Positions 8,627-18,600 of a DNA stretch of 64,000 nucleotides are shown piece after piece (the first letter of the stretch is position 1; every line of letters starts with the position of its first letter). The position numbers and the translations under genes are program-made. The notes beneath the pieces were generated by a model that saw only the letters and a list, made by a program, of their open reading frames with translations, searched no databases and had not been told where the DNA came from. Source of the DNA: Vibrio chagasii (GTDB taxonomy: Bacteria; Pseudomonadota; Gammaproteobacteria; Enterobacterales; Vibrionaceae); assembly GCA_041879415.1 (NCBI GenBank), contig CP090851.1, positions 682,001-746,000 on the forward strand, given 5' to 3'.

Positions 8627-9631
8627 TTAATTTAACGTTTTAACTGTACTACGTTCAACAATTTCTGGGTGCATTTCGAAGACGCGTTTTTCATGATCTT
8701 TGTCTTTTATGCGCTCAAGCAGAATTTCGAATGCGTTCTTACCGACACGACGTTTCGGTTGGTGAACGGTGGTCAATGGTGGAGAGAAGTACTCCGCCAA
8801 TTCGATGTTATCGTAGCCAATGATAGAGATATCTTCTGGGATACGGATGCCTTTTTGCTGTAAGCGACTCATTAAGCCGAGTGCCATCGTATCGTTAAAG
8901 CAGAATACTGCCGTAGGGCGCTCTTCCATCTCAACAATCTTGTCTGCCGCAAGTACTGCCGTATCACACTCGAAGTTACCTTCGATGATCATGTCGTCAT
9001 TTGCAGTGATGTTTGCTTCTTCTAGAGCACGCTTGTAACCAGCGATACGTTCAACACACGCTGCTTTGTCTAAGTGGCCACTTAAACAAGCAATCTTTGA
9101 GTGACCGCGATCGATTAGGTATTTAGTCGCTAGGTAGCCGCCTTCTTCAGAGTTATCAATGATTTTATCTGCTTGAGAACTCTCTGGACCCCAGTCCATG
9201 ACTACTTTAGGGATGTCAGCATGACGATCTAACATCTCTCTCAGTTCTTCAGTTAGGTCAGAACACATAACTAAGATGCCATCTACACGTTTCTCTGCAA
9301 GCATTCGAATGTAGTCACGTTGCTTCTCATAGATACCACCAGTGTTACACAGGATCAAAGTGTAGCCTTGACGGTAGCAGTAGCTCTCAACACCATCGAT
9401 AACTTCAGAGAAGAATAGGTTTGTTGATTGAGTCACTAGCATGCCGATCGTTCGTGTTGAATTACACTTCAAACTACGAGCAACAGCACTTGGTGCATAG
9501 TTTAATTCGTCTACCGCTTTATTTACTTTTTCTTGAGTCGCTTCTGCAACAAAACGTGTTTTGTTGATTACGTGAGAAACGGTTGTGGTTGATACGCCTG
9601 CTAAGCGAGCGACATCTTTTATAGTGGCCAT
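8627..9631 (-). CDS. purR: Purine repressor, LacI family
   Basis: A LacI-family repressor of 334 residues, which in E. coli binds hypoxanthine or guanine and represses purine synthesis genes. The N-terminal helix-turn-helix ([20 protein letters not shown], residues 3-22) and hinge helix ([11 protein letters not shown]) match PurR closely. The effector domain begins [20 protein letters not shown]. Length is within a few residues of E. coli PurR (341). Start is ATG 9631. The gene has its own terminator; no other purine gene is present in the window. Confidence 0.93.
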   Translation of the reverse strand: MATIKDVARLAGVSTTTVSHVINKTRFVAEATQEKVNKAVDELNYAPSAVARSLKCNSTRTIGMLVTQSTNLFFSEVIDGVESYCYRQGYTLILCNTGGIYEKQRDYIRMLAEKRVDGILVMCSDLTEELREMLDRHADIPKVVMDWGPESSQADKIIDNSEEGGYLATKYLIDRGHSKIACLSGHLDKAACVERIAGYKRALEEANITANDDMIIEGNFECDTAVLAADKIVEMEERPTAVFCFNDTMALGLMSRLQQKGIRIPEDISIIGYDNIELAEYFSPPLTTVHQPKRRVGKNAFEILLERIKDKDHEKRVFEMHPEIVERSTVKTLN

Positions 9632-9734
9632 GGTTTTATCCTATTAGAAGCTACTTTCCCCAAAGTACGGAGTGAAGTAGCCGTTAAGCTACCTAACTAA
9701 GAGCTTAAATTTGTAGGGCTCTTTGGGTACTAAA

Positions 9735-9779
9735 GTGTTAAAAAACAAAAAACCGCTAGTGAGCGGCTTGTTTTAACAC
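9735..9779 (-). terminator. Long hairpin, probable minus-strand terminator beyond torD
   Basis: GTGTTAAAA at the left and TTTTAACAC at the right enclose CCGCT-AGTG-AGCGG. Read on the minus strand a GC stem is followed by TTTTTTGTTTTTT, a good intrinsic terminator, though 170 bases past the torD stop. It lies between torD and the purR start. Confidence 0.65.
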
Positions 9780-9877
9780 CGAAATGCTCTGAACTTAATA
9801 AGCATAGCATTTCGTGAATGTTTCATATTTTATCGTTTGCGGTCACAATTCTAGACTGACTAGAAAATACTCGCAAT

Positions 9878-9907
9878 ACAATTCACCCAGAAATCCGGGT
9901 GAATTGT
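9878..9907. repeat. Perfect 11-bp inverted repeat downstream of torD
   Basis: ACAATTCACCC and GGGTGAATTGT are separated by 8 bases. No T run follows on either strand, so it is not a classical terminator. It may be a transcript-end stabiliser or a protein-binding site. The rest of the 316-base torD-purR gap holds no gene. Confidence 0.6.
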
Positions 9908-9947
9908 CACATTCTACGGAATTTATTTACCTAGTCATCAGTTAAGC

Positions 9948-10595
9948 TTATTCACCAGCTAAATATTGAGCATCTAATTGACAGAAAGCCATTAGCAGAG
10001 AAGAGACAGCAGCGTAGAAACCGAATTCATCAACATCGTGACACTTAACGTTGAATTTCGGGATCCAAGTTAATAGCTGTTGCTCGATAAATTGTTGCTG
10101 AACTTCGAACGATTTTTCTAGTTCTTTTTCTGATTCTGTTTCATTAGAACGAATGATTAGGTTACCTAAGAAGTCGAGTTCGATAGCGATGTGGTCTGCT
10201 GGTTCTTTTAGATCTTGGTTAACCACTAGGCTGTGCTTAGCCATGATCTCTTCCATCTCTTTCGCTGGCTTATCGTTTAATAGGCCAGTTTCACCGATGT
10301 ACATTGAGGCATAAGGAAGGGCGCCATGCTTATCCGTCTTTAGGAAAAGGTCACAAAAGTCAGCAGACAGTTCTAGTTGTGCATCTTCGCGAGTTTGTAG
10401 GCGGTTCAGTGCATCAACTAACTTATCAATAGCAGGCTTTAGAGTTTCATTTTCGCCTAAACCAGTTAAGAAAGAACGAATTTCAACAGAATGGTAGTGG
10501 TCAAGTTCGTCTTGAGTGAGCTCTTTGGCGAATAAGCTTGATAGCCACCAGTAAATTTCTGCTCTTTGCTCATTGAACGCTTTCGTATCTTTCAT
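9948..10595 (-). CDS. torD: TorD-family cytoplasmic chaperone for molybdoenzymes
   Basis: A 215-residue all-helical chaperone that in E. coli binds apo-TorA (trimethylamine N-oxide reductase) and helps molybdenum cofactor insertion before Tat export. The family signature [14 protein letters not shown] is present. The upstream [10 protein letters not shown] and [15 protein letters not shown] are typical of TorD rather than DmsD or NarJ. It is divergent from torR across 256 bases. The reductase gene torA is not in this window, so the client is encoded elsewhere. Confidence 0.88.
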   Translation of the reverse strand: MKDTKAFNEQRAEIYWWLSSLFAKELTQDELDHYHSVEIRSFLTGLGENETLKPAIDKLVDALNRLQTREDAQLELSADFCDLFLKTDKHGALPYASMYIGETGLLNDKPAKEMEEIMAKHSLVVNQDLKEPADHIAIELDFLGNLIIRSNETESEKELEKSFEVQQQFIEQQLLTWIPKFNVKCHDVDEFGFYAAVSSLLMAFCQLDAQYLAGE

Positions 10596-10851
10596 TACAT
10601 AGATCCTGATTTAGTCTTGTGGTGTCTTTTCGCACACCAAGGCTGATGACGAGGTTATTTGCGAAATGCAAAGTTACTCGTTAGTAGTAATGCCTATATT
10701 GAATTGTGCTAGACGACAAATAGCAAGGTTTAAGATTGTCTTGTATCAAAAAAAATCCATGTTTCTGGCATTTATCTTCAGTACCACTAGAATTGTTACT
10801 AGTTATGAATAGAATAGTCACCGAAACTATTAAATAAGAAAAGTGGTGTAG

Positions 10852-11565
10852 ATGAGCTATCACGTATTAGTCGTAGAAGATGATGTGGTGACCCGTAGTA
10901 AACTGGTTGGTTATTTCCAGAACGAAGGTTACACAGTTAGCGAGGCCGAGAGCGGTGCTCAAATGAGAAGCGTGTTAGAAGAAAACAACGTTGACCTCAT
11001 TATGCTGGACATCAACTTACCAGGCGAAGATGGATTGATGCTAACTCGCGAATTACGCAGTCAATCTGACATTGGAATTATTTTAGTTACTGGACGCACG
11101 GATAGCATTGACAAAATTGTTGGCCTTGAAATGGGCGCTGACGATTACGTTACTAAACCTTTCGAACTTCGCGAGTTATTAGTTCGAGTTAAAAATCTAC
11201 TTTGGCGTATTTCTGCTGCTCGTAAAACGACAGCAGGCGAGGCTGAAGAGTCACAAGATGAGTCAGTGGTTCGTTTTGGTGAGTGGACATTTGATATCCC
11301 TCGTCGTGCGTTAAGCAAAAACGGCGAGCCGGTAAAACTGACGAAAGCTGAATATGAATTATTGGTTGCACTGTCTTCTTACCCTAATCAGGTATTAAGC
11401 CGCGAACGTATTCTTAATATGATTAGCCACCGTGTTGACGCGCCGAATGACCGTACTATTGATGTACTGATTCGTCGTATGCGTGCAAAAATGGAGTTCG
11501 ACCCTAAGAACCCACAAATTTTTGTGACAGTGCACGGTGAAGGTTACATGTTTGCTGGTGACTAA
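10852..11565 (+). CDS. torR: TorR, two-component response regulator (OmpR/PhoB family)
   Basis: A 237-residue DNA-binding response regulator. The receiver domain has the acidic pocket E9-D10-D11, phosphoacceptor D53 (LIMLDINLPGEDG), and T/K motifs in ILVTGRTD and DDYVTKPFELREL. The last phrase plus LVRVKNLLWR closely matches E. coli TorR. The C-terminal winged helix ends with ILSRERILN-like recognition and TVHGEGYMF. TorR controls TMAO reductase genes in response to the sensor TorS. torS is not adjacent here. It is divergent from torD, which could share the intergenic region as a target. Confidence 0.88.
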   Translation: MSYHVLVVEDDVVTRSKLVGYFQNEGYTVSEAESGAQMRSVLEENNVDLIMLDINLPGEDGLMLTRELRSQSDIGIILVTGRTDSIDKIVGLEMGADDYVTKPFELRELLVRVKNLLWRISAARKTTAGEAEESQDESVVRFGEWTFDIPRRALSKNGEPVKLTKAEYELLVALSSYPNQVLSRERILNMISHRVDAPNDRTIDVLIRRMRAKMEFDPKNPQIFVTVHGEGYMFAGD

Positions 11566-11605
11566 ACTCTTTAAGAACTCTTAGTCAGCAAGAGAACTCA
11601 AACTT

Positions 11606-11640
11606 AAAAAGCCGAGACATCATTGATGTCTCGGCTTTTT
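11606..11640. terminator. Bidirectional terminator between torR and elyC
   Basis: AAAAAGCCGAGACATC pairs with GATGTCTCGGCTTTTT. The 12-bp GC-rich core is flanked by A and T runs on both strands, between two convergent genes. Confidence 0.92.
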
Positions 11641-11668
11641 TATTATTTTGGGATTTTATGTCGTTTGC

Positions 11669-12523
11669 CTATTGAGGCTGTGCTGCCGAAATGGCGTTGT
11701 CGTCTTCAGCTAAACTAGAAGCTTCAGGTACTAAGATTGGCTCTTCAGCAACATCACTACTGGTATCTAACCAGTCGCGTAGGCTTTGCCAAACTAATCC
11801 CATCGTCTCGTGCCAGTAACGTTCTGTCTGTTCAAGATAAATCGCTTTAGGCATGTATTTGTTCCAAGGTTCTACTATGCCGTCTTGAGCAAGGTAGTTG
11901 GTTGGCGCTGGCAATGGTTTCATACCTGCTGCATTAAATTCGTTCAAAGCACGTGTCATGTGGCTTGCTGATGTCACTAACACCATCTTTTTGTTTTTCA
12001 CGAACGCTGCTGCTTGGCGAGCTTCTTCCCAAGTATCTTTTGCTGTTTCCAGTAAAATGATGTCAGGTTTTGCCACTCCAAGTGCTAAGGCTACCTTAGC
12101 CATCATTCTTGCGTTACTGACCTCTGTACCAGCACCGTAGCCAGACAAAATCAGTTTAGCGCCAGGGTAGAGGCGTAAAATACGAATCCCTTCACTTAAA
12201 CGCATCAAGCCTGTACGGCTCAGTTCAGATGTTGGTGGGATCTGGTCGTCAACGACGTGCCCGCTACCAAGAACCATCACGTAATCGACAGTCTCGTCGA
12301 CCGGTAAAAATGCAGAGTGCTGCCTTTCCATTGGCATTAATAGTTGACTAGAAACTGGTTGGAAAGCGATTAGGAAAATGCCACAGAGGGCAGAGAGGGT
12401 AATTAAGCAACCAGTCTTTCTTTTAGTAGTAAACATCACTAGGGCTAAGCCCAGAAATGCGAGAATTAACATTGCTGGTAGTGGCATCAGTAATGAAGAC
12501 ACTACTTTTTTCAGCTCAAACAT
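11669..12523 (-). CDS. elyC: ElyC/YcbC-type membrane protein, DUF218 (SanA/YdcF-like) domain
   Basis: A 284-residue inner-membrane envelope-biogenesis factor. Two N-terminal membrane segments (MPLPAMLILAFLGLALVMF and CLITLSALCGIFLIAF) precede a DUF218 Rossmann-like domain: VDYVMVLGSGH, TSELSRTGLMRLSEGIRI, AKLILSGYGAG and VLVTSASHMTRAL. In E. coli ElyC affects undecaprenyl-phosphate-dependent peptidoglycan precursor use and lies beside cmoM-mukFEB, just as here. I start at ATG 12523 (MFELKKVV), which matches the E. coli N terminus; a 33-residue extension is open upstream but is not membrane-like. The acidic, alanine-rich C-terminal tail is variable. Confidence 0.87.
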   Translation of the reverse strand: MFELKKVVSSLLMPLPAMLILAFLGLALVMFTTKRKTGCLITLSALCGIFLIAFQPVSSQLLMPMERQHSAFLPVDETVDYVMVLGSGHVVDDQIPPTSELSRTGLMRLSEGIRILRLYPGAKLILSGYGAGTEVSNARMMAKVALALGVAKPDIILLETAKDTWEEARQAAAFVKNKKMVLVTSASHMTRALNEFNAAGMKPLPAPTNYLAQDGIVEPWNKYMPKAIYLEQTERYWHETMGLVWQSLRDWLDTSSDVAEEPILVPEASSLAEDDNAISAAQPQ

Positions 12524-12638
12524 ATCCGAATAGTCCGAAAAAACATCACTTAGTAGTAAAAAGAGACATCGCCTCTTTATTCCTGAAATTCCTGTGACAG
12601 AATAGCAGGCACGATAGGACATAATAACTCAAGTAGCT

Positions 12639-13424
12639 GTGACTGAAGACCGTAATTTCGACGATATTGCCCACAAATTTGCAAAAAATATTTACGGCTC
12701 CGACAAAGGAGAGATCCGTCAGATCATCGTATGGGAAGATTTAGAACAAGCTTTGAGCAAGTTTGAAGATTCTGCTTCTCCACTGCATGTGCTTGATGCC
12801 GGAGGCGGGTTGGCACAGATGTCGCAAAAAATTGCGGCACTTGGTCATAAAGTTTCTCTATGTGATCTCTCTTCTGAGATGCTAAAGCTGGCTCAAGAAG
12901 GGATCACCGAAGCGGGGCTGTTAGAGCAATATGAGTTTATCCATTCCCCAGTACAAAAAGTGGCAGAGCATCTCGACGATAAAGTCGATTTTGTGATGTT
13001 TCATGCTGTTATGGAGTGGCTAGCCGACCCTAAAGAAGCACTCGATTTTCTACTTGAACAAGTTAAACCAGGTGGTGTTGCCTCGATAATGTTTTACAAC
13101 CACCACGGATTAGTCCTGAAAAATGTGATTTGTGGCAACATTCCTCATGTATTGAATGGGATGCCACATCGAAAACGGTTTAAGCTGCAACCACAAAAAG
13201 GCTTGAAGCCTGAAGAGGTTTACCAATGGATAGAAGACGCTGGTCTAGAAATCTGTGGTAAATCTGGCATTCGCTCCTTCAGTGACTACATAGGCAATAT
13301 GGAGTACATGGGCGATTACCAATTTGAAGATGTATTGGAACTAGAAAAGCAGCTATGCCGCCAAGAGCCATATCTGTCACTAGGCCGTTATATTCACGTT
13401 TGGGCTCAAAAACCTGCGCAATAA
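12639..13424 (+). CDS. cmoM: tRNA 5-carboxymethoxyuridine methyltransferase (SmtA/CmoM)
   Basis: A SAM-dependent methyltransferase of 261 residues. It methylates the carboxyl of cmo5U34 in certain tRNAs to give mcmo5U, widening or tuning wobble decoding. SAM motif I is VLDAGGGLAQMSQ, followed by VSLCDLSSEML and FVMFHAVMEWLADP. The start is GTG 12639; I see no strong Shine-Dalgarno. Its position directly upstream of mukFEB and beside elyC is the same as in E. coli. cmoA and cmoB, which make its substrate, lie about 15 kb away in this same window. Confidence 0.92.
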   Translation: MTEDRNFDDIAHKFAKNIYGSDKGEIRQIIVWEDLEQALSKFEDSASPLHVLDAGGGLAQMSQKIAALGHKVSLCDLSSEMLKLAQEGITEAGLLEQYEFIHSPVQKVAEHLDDKVDFVMFHAVMEWLADPKEALDFLLEQVKPGGVASIMFYNHHGLVLKNVICGNIPHVLNGMPHRKRFKLQPQKGLKPEEVYQWIEDAGLEICGKSGIRSFSDYIGNMEYMGDYQFEDVLELEKQLCRQEPYLSLGRYIHVWAQKPAQ

Positions 13425-13499
13425 CAGTGATGAATGTGGTAAAAGAAGCCACAACATGCGCTATGCAATCGTAACAAGCCCGCGTTATAAAGAAATAGG

Positions 13500-13527
13500 C
13501 GTCATATCAAACGTATGCGATATGACG
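13500..13527 (+). promoter_or_regulatory. Perfect 9-bp hairpin in the mukF leader
   Basis: CGTCATATC and GATATGACG flank a 10-base loop, ending 22 bases before the mukF ATG. With no T run it is not a terminator. It may be an RNA structure or an operator at the cmoM-mukF junction; the role is unknown. Confidence 0.5.
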
Positions 13528-13549
13528 AAGAACAGTAACAGGAACCACA

Positions 13550-14887
13550 ATGAGTGAAATGACTCAAACTGCCGAAGAGCAGCCAATTGATGAGTTGGTG
13601 GGCTGGGTCAAGCAGCATGATTTTTCATTAAACTTGCCGCCAGAGCGCTTAGCATTTTTGATTGCTATCGCAGTATTAAGCAATGAAAGGTTCGATGAAG
13701 AGTTGGGCGAGGGTGAGCTGCATGATGCATTTACTATCGTCACTCGACTGTTTGAAGATACTGGTGAAGCGTCAGCGTTTCGTGCTAATAACGCAATCAA
13801 TGAGTTGGTTAAACAGAAGCTGATTAGCCGCTTTACCAGCGAAATTACCGATGGCGCAAGCATCTACCGCTTGTCCCCGTTGGCTATTGGTATCTCAGAT
13901 TATTATTTACGTCACCGTCAGTTCTCTAAATTAAAACTGTCTATCCAACTTTCTATGGTTGCGGACGAAATGGCAAAAGCCATTGAAGCTGCCCAAAAAG
14001 GTGGAACGCCAGGACATTGGAGAAAGAACGTTTACGGCGTGCTCAAGTATTCCGTTGGTGAAATTTTCGATCAGATTGATCTTAACCAACGTGTTATGGA
14101 TGAGCAGCAACAGACTGTGAAACAGCAGATTGCCGACCTTCTTAATAAAGATTGGCGTGAGGCGATCAACAACTGTGAAGTCTTGCTGTCAGAAACCTCT
14201 GCCACGCTAAAAGAGCTGCAAGACACCTTGCAAGCGGCAGGTGACGAACTACAAACGCAGATCCTCGATATCCAAGAAATAGTCTACGGTGACGACGAAC
14301 TTGAGTTTGTTGGCGAAACCCTGTTTGGTCTGCAAATGAAGCTCGACCGAATCACAAGTTGGGGCCAACAAGCAATTGACCTGTGGATCGGCTATGACCG
14401 TCACGTTCACAAGTTTATCCGTACCGCGATTGATATGGATAAGAACCGTGCCTTCAGCCAACGCCTACGTCAATCTGTGACTGAATATTTTGATGCGCCT
14501 TGGCTACTGACGTATGCCGATGCTGAAAAGCTAACCGACCTTCGTGATGAAGCACTAGTGCTTCGTGATGACGAAGTAACAGGACAAGCGCCACTCGACG
14601 TAGAGTACGAAGAATTTGAGCAAGTGAACGATCTGTTGTCTGAAAAAATCGCAGATATGTTGAAAGCTCACAAACAGCAAGGTGCGCCAATCGATCTTGG
14701 CCTTGTGTTACGCGATTACCTCGCTGAACACCCTCGCACACACCATTTTGATTTAGCCAGAATTGTTGTCGACCAAGCGGTGCGCTTAGGTTACTCAGAG
14801 TCTGACTATCAGGCTATTCAGCCAGATTGGCAGGCAATCAACGATTTCGGTGCAAAGGTACAAGCCAATGTCATTAACAAGTACTGA
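13550..14887 (+). CDS. mukF: Chromosome partition protein MukF (kleisin)
   Basis: A 445-residue kleisin of the MukBEF condensin. The N-terminal winged-helix dimerisation domain ([32 protein letters not shown]) is followed by a long helical middle region and the C-terminal winged helix that caps the MukB ATPase head (ending [18 protein letters not shown]). Length matches E. coli MukF (440). The start ATG 13550 is preceded by an AACAGGAACC purine stretch. The mukF stop overlaps the mukE start, pointing to translational coupling. It is restricted to the gammaproteobacterial groups that use MukBEF instead of Smc-ScpAB. Confidence 0.95.
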   Translation: MSEMTQTAEEQPIDELVGWVKQHDFSLNLPPERLAFLIAIAVLSNERFDEELGEGELHDAFTIVTRLFEDTGEASAFRANNAINELVKQKLISRFTSEITDGASIYRLSPLAIGISDYYLRHRQFSKLKLSIQLSMVADEMAKAIEAAQKGGTPGHWRKNVYGVLKYSVGEIFDQIDLNQRVMDEQQQTVKQQIADLLNKDWREAINNCEVLLSETSATLKELQDTLQAAGDELQTQILDIQEIVYGDDELEFVGETLFGLQMKLDRITSWGQQAIDLWIGYDRHVHKFIRTAIDMDKNRAFSQRLRQSVTEYFDAPWLLTYADAEKLTDLRDEALVLRDDEVTGQAPLDVEYEEFEQVNDLLSEKIADMLKAHKQQGAPIDLGLVLRDYLAEHPRTHHFDLARIVVDQAVRLGYSESDYQAIQPDWQAINDFGAKVQANVINKY

Positions 14888-15662
14888 TGATTACATGCCA
14901 GAGAAACTGGTAAAAGCGATAGCGAACCCACTGTTCCCTGCGCTAGACAGCATGCTGCGTTCAGGCAAGCATATTTCAACAGAAGACCTAGATAACCACG
15001 CGTTACTTTCTGATTTTGAAGTTGAGCTTCAGCATTTCTACCAACGCTACAACACAGAACTTGTGAAAGCACCGGAAGGTTTCTTCTATCTGCGTCCACG
15101 TTCTACGTCTCTGATCGGTCGTAGTGTGTTGTCTGAGTTAGACATGCTTGTTGGTAAGGTATTGTGTTTCTTGTACCTGAGCCCAGAACGTTTAGCTCAC
15201 GAAGGTATCTTCACTAACCAAGAGTTGTTTGAAGAGCTAATGGCGTTAGCAGATGAGAAAAAACTCATGAAGCTAGCAACAAACCGTGCCTCTGGTTCTG
15301 ATTTAGACAAAGAAAAACTGTTTGAAAAAGTACGTACTTCTCTACGTCGCCTACGTCGTATCGGCATGTTGATTGCGATTGGCGAAACGGGCAAATTCCG
15401 TATCAGCGAAGCGGTATTCCGCTTTGGTGCGGACGTACGTGTTGGCGATGACATGAAAGAAGCTCAACTGCGTCTTATCCGTGATGGTGAGGCTGTGGTG
15501 CATACTCAAGAACCTAACCAAGGTAGCTTGTTGAATGAAGAGAAAGCTGAAGCAGCATCAGATGTAGATGAAAACGGTCAACAAGATATTTTTAACGATC
15601 AAGCTGACTTTGACCTTGAGTCAAACGACGGCGAACAAACAAAAGTAGAAGGTGAAGCATGA
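14868..15662 (+). CDS. mukE: Chromosome partition protein MukE
   Basis: A kite-type subunit of MukBEF that binds the MukF middle region. The product is 264 residues, with the family-typical [38 protein letters not shown] and [13 protein letters not shown]. The start is placed at ATG 14868, which gives [14 protein letters not shown], aligns with the E. coli N terminus and lies inside the end of mukF (20-base overlap). A frame extension to 14850 exists but is unlikely. The last ~45 residues are very acidic (Asp/Glu-rich) and longer than in E. coli (234 residues). The stop overlaps the mukB ATG by four bases. Confidence 0.95.
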   Translation: MSLTSTDDYMPEKLVKAIANPLFPALDSMLRSGKHISTEDLDNHALLSDFEVELQHFYQRYNTELVKAPEGFFYLRPRSTSLIGRSVLSELDMLVGKVLCFLYLSPERLAHEGIFTNQELFEELMALADEKKLMKLATNRASGSDLDKEKLFEKVRTSLRRLRRIGMLIAIGETGKFRISEAVFRFGADVRVGDDMKEAQLRLIRDGEAVVHTQEPNQGSLLNEEKAEAASDVDENGQQDIFNDQADFDLESNDGEQTKVEGEA

Positions 15663-18600
15663 TTGAAAGAGGTAAGTATCAATCATTAACCATGGTCAAC
15701 TGGAACGGCTTCTTCGCTCGTACTTTTGATATTGATGGATTGGTTACAACGCTTTCTGGCGGTAACGGTGCAGGTAAGTCGACCACAATGGCGGCATTCA
15801 TTACAGCACTTATCCCTGACCAAAGCCTTCTGCACTTCCGTAACACCACGGAAGCGGGTAGCTCACAGTCATCTCGTGATAAAGGCCTTTACGGTAAGCT
15901 TCAGCCAGGCGCATGTTATGCCGCGCTGGATGTGGTGAACTCTCGCAACCAGCGCCTACTGTTTGCAGTAAAACTGCAGCAAGTTGCTGGTCGTGACAAG
16001 AAAGTAGACATCAAGCCGTTCGTTATCCAAGGCCTTCCAAGCCATGTAAAACCAACTGATGTGCTTATCCAGAACGTTTCAGACAGCCACGCACGTGTAT
16101 GTCAGTTAAATGATGTCAAAGCCGCAGTTGCACAATACGAAGGCGCACACTTCAAAGCGTTTTCTTCGATTGTGGATTACCACTCGCAGATGTTCGAATA
16201 CGGTGTGGTACCGAAGAAACTGCGTAATAGCGGCGACCGTTCTAAGTTCTACCGCCTGATTGAGGCATCACTTTACGGTGGTATTTCAAGCGCAATTACA
16301 CGTTCTCTGCGTGATTACCTTCTGCCGCAAAATGGTGGTGTGAAGAAAGCATTCCAAGATATGGAATCGGCACTGCGTGAGAACCGCATGACGCTAGAAG
16401 CGATCAAGACAACTCAGTCGGATCGTGACTTGTTCAAGCACTTGATCACTGAATCGACCAACTACGTGGCAGCAGACTATATGCGCCATGCGAACGATCG
16501 TCGCAACAAGCTTGATCAAACCATGAAGTTCCGTGGTGAGCTGTTTGGTTCGCGTGAAACTTTACTTGAGCAAAACAACCTGTTGGATCGCGTTCAAGAA
16601 GAGCTTGAACTGCTGGTGGATCAAGAATCAGCGCTAGAGCAAGACTACCAAGCGGCATCGGATCATCTTCAATTGGTTCAAACTGCACTTCGTCAGCAAG
16701 AGAAAATTGCTCGCTATAGCGAAGATCTAGAAGAGCTTAATGAGCGTCTAGAAGAGCAGATGATGGTGGTTGAGGAAGCTCAAGAGCGAGTACTTCTTGC
16801 TGAAGAGCAGGCAACTATCACCGAAGAAGAAGTGGATAGCTTGAAAACTCAGCTTGCTGATTACCAACAAGCGTTGGATGTTCAGCAGACACGCGCACTT
16901 CAATACCAGCAAGCGGTTCAAGCACTAGAGAAAACCAAGCAGTTACTGGGTGATGAATCGATTACTGCAGAAAGTGCGTTAATTTTAGTTTCTGAGCTGA
17001 AAGCACAAGAAGAATCAAGCACACAGACTCTACTGGCAACGAAGCATAAGCTAGACATGTCTTCTGCAGCTTCGGCACAGTTCGACAAAGCGCTGTCTTT
17101 GGTTAAGAGCATTGTTGGTGACGTTGAGCGTAAAGAAGCGTCTCATAGCGCTAAGCAAGCTCTAGAAAAAGGCCGCAACGCTAAACATGTTGTTGAAAAC
17201 GAACAGCAATGGCGTGCTCAGCACCGCGATATGGCTCGTGACGTAGCGCAGCAACGTCAAGCGAAAGAGCTAGCAACTGAATACCAAAAGCAACACAACA
17301 TTTCACTGACTGACGAAGCGGTTTTCGAAGAAGAACGTGAACGTCATGTCATGCAGATCGAAACGCTTGAGTATGCTCAAGAAGAGCTGCGTGAAGCGAA
17401 GAGTGAGCAACGTCGTGTTCAGCAAAACCACGATCAAGAGATTCAAAAACTTGAGTCAATTGCTCCTGCGTGGATCACAGCAAACGATGTACTTGAGTCG
17501 TTGAGAGATCAAACCGAAGCTGAGCTAGAAGATAGCCAAGCTGTGATGACGCAAATGCAGCAAGTGCTTGAATATGAAAAATCTCAAGCGGTGGCTAAAG
17601 ATCAACTGGCAACGCGCCGAGCTGAACTTGAGCAAGAGATCGAGCGTCTAGCATCACCGGGTGGTTCAAATGATCCTCGTTTGAAAGGTTTAGCTGACAC
17701 CCTTGGTGGCGTGCTGCTTTCTGAGATCTACGACGACATCACGATTGGCGACGCACCATACTTCAGTGCGATGTATGGTCCGGCTCGTCACGCGATTGTG
17801 GTTTCGGATCTTGATGGCATTAAAGAGAAATTGATTGATCTTGATGATTGTCCTGAAGACCTTTACATCCTTGAAGGTGATGTAGATGCGTTTGATGACA
17901 GCTCATTCAATGCCGATGAGTTAGAAGGCGCGGTGTGTGTTCAATTGAACGATCGCCAAATGCGTTACTCTCGTTTTCCTGAGATCCCACTGTTTGGTCG
18001 TGCAGCTCGTGAGCAGCGATTAGAGAAACTGCGTGAAGAGCGCGATGTGGTTGTTGAGAATCACGCGAAAGCTGCGTTTGACTCTCAAAAACTGAACCGT
18101 TTATACCAAGCATTCAACAGCTTTGTAGCGAAGCACCTGCACGTTGCGTTTAATGCAGATCCAGAGCAAGCACTTGCAGTCGTTCGTGAGAAACGTAACC
18201 AAGTTGTACGTTCATTGGCTGAACTGGATTCGAAAGAGCAACAGCAACGTAGCCAGCTTCAACAAAGTAAACAGGCGATTGCTGCGCTTGATAAGTTAGC
18301 GCCTATGGTTCGTATTCTAGAAGACGAAACATTAGCTGAGCGCTTGGCTGAACTAGAAGTACAACTAGAACGCCTGAGCGAAGCTAAGTCTTACCTGAAC
18401 ACTCATGGCAAAGCACTTGCGTCACTAGAGCAAATCGTTTCTGCACTAGACGCTGACCCAGAGCAATTTGAAGCTTTGGAAGCAGAGTATCGCCAAGCGG
18501 ACAACGCGCTGCAAACGTTAAAAGGCAAAGTGTTCGCACTGTCTGATCTGATTGAACGTCGTCACTACTTTGCCTACGCAGACTCAGTTGACCTGCTTAA

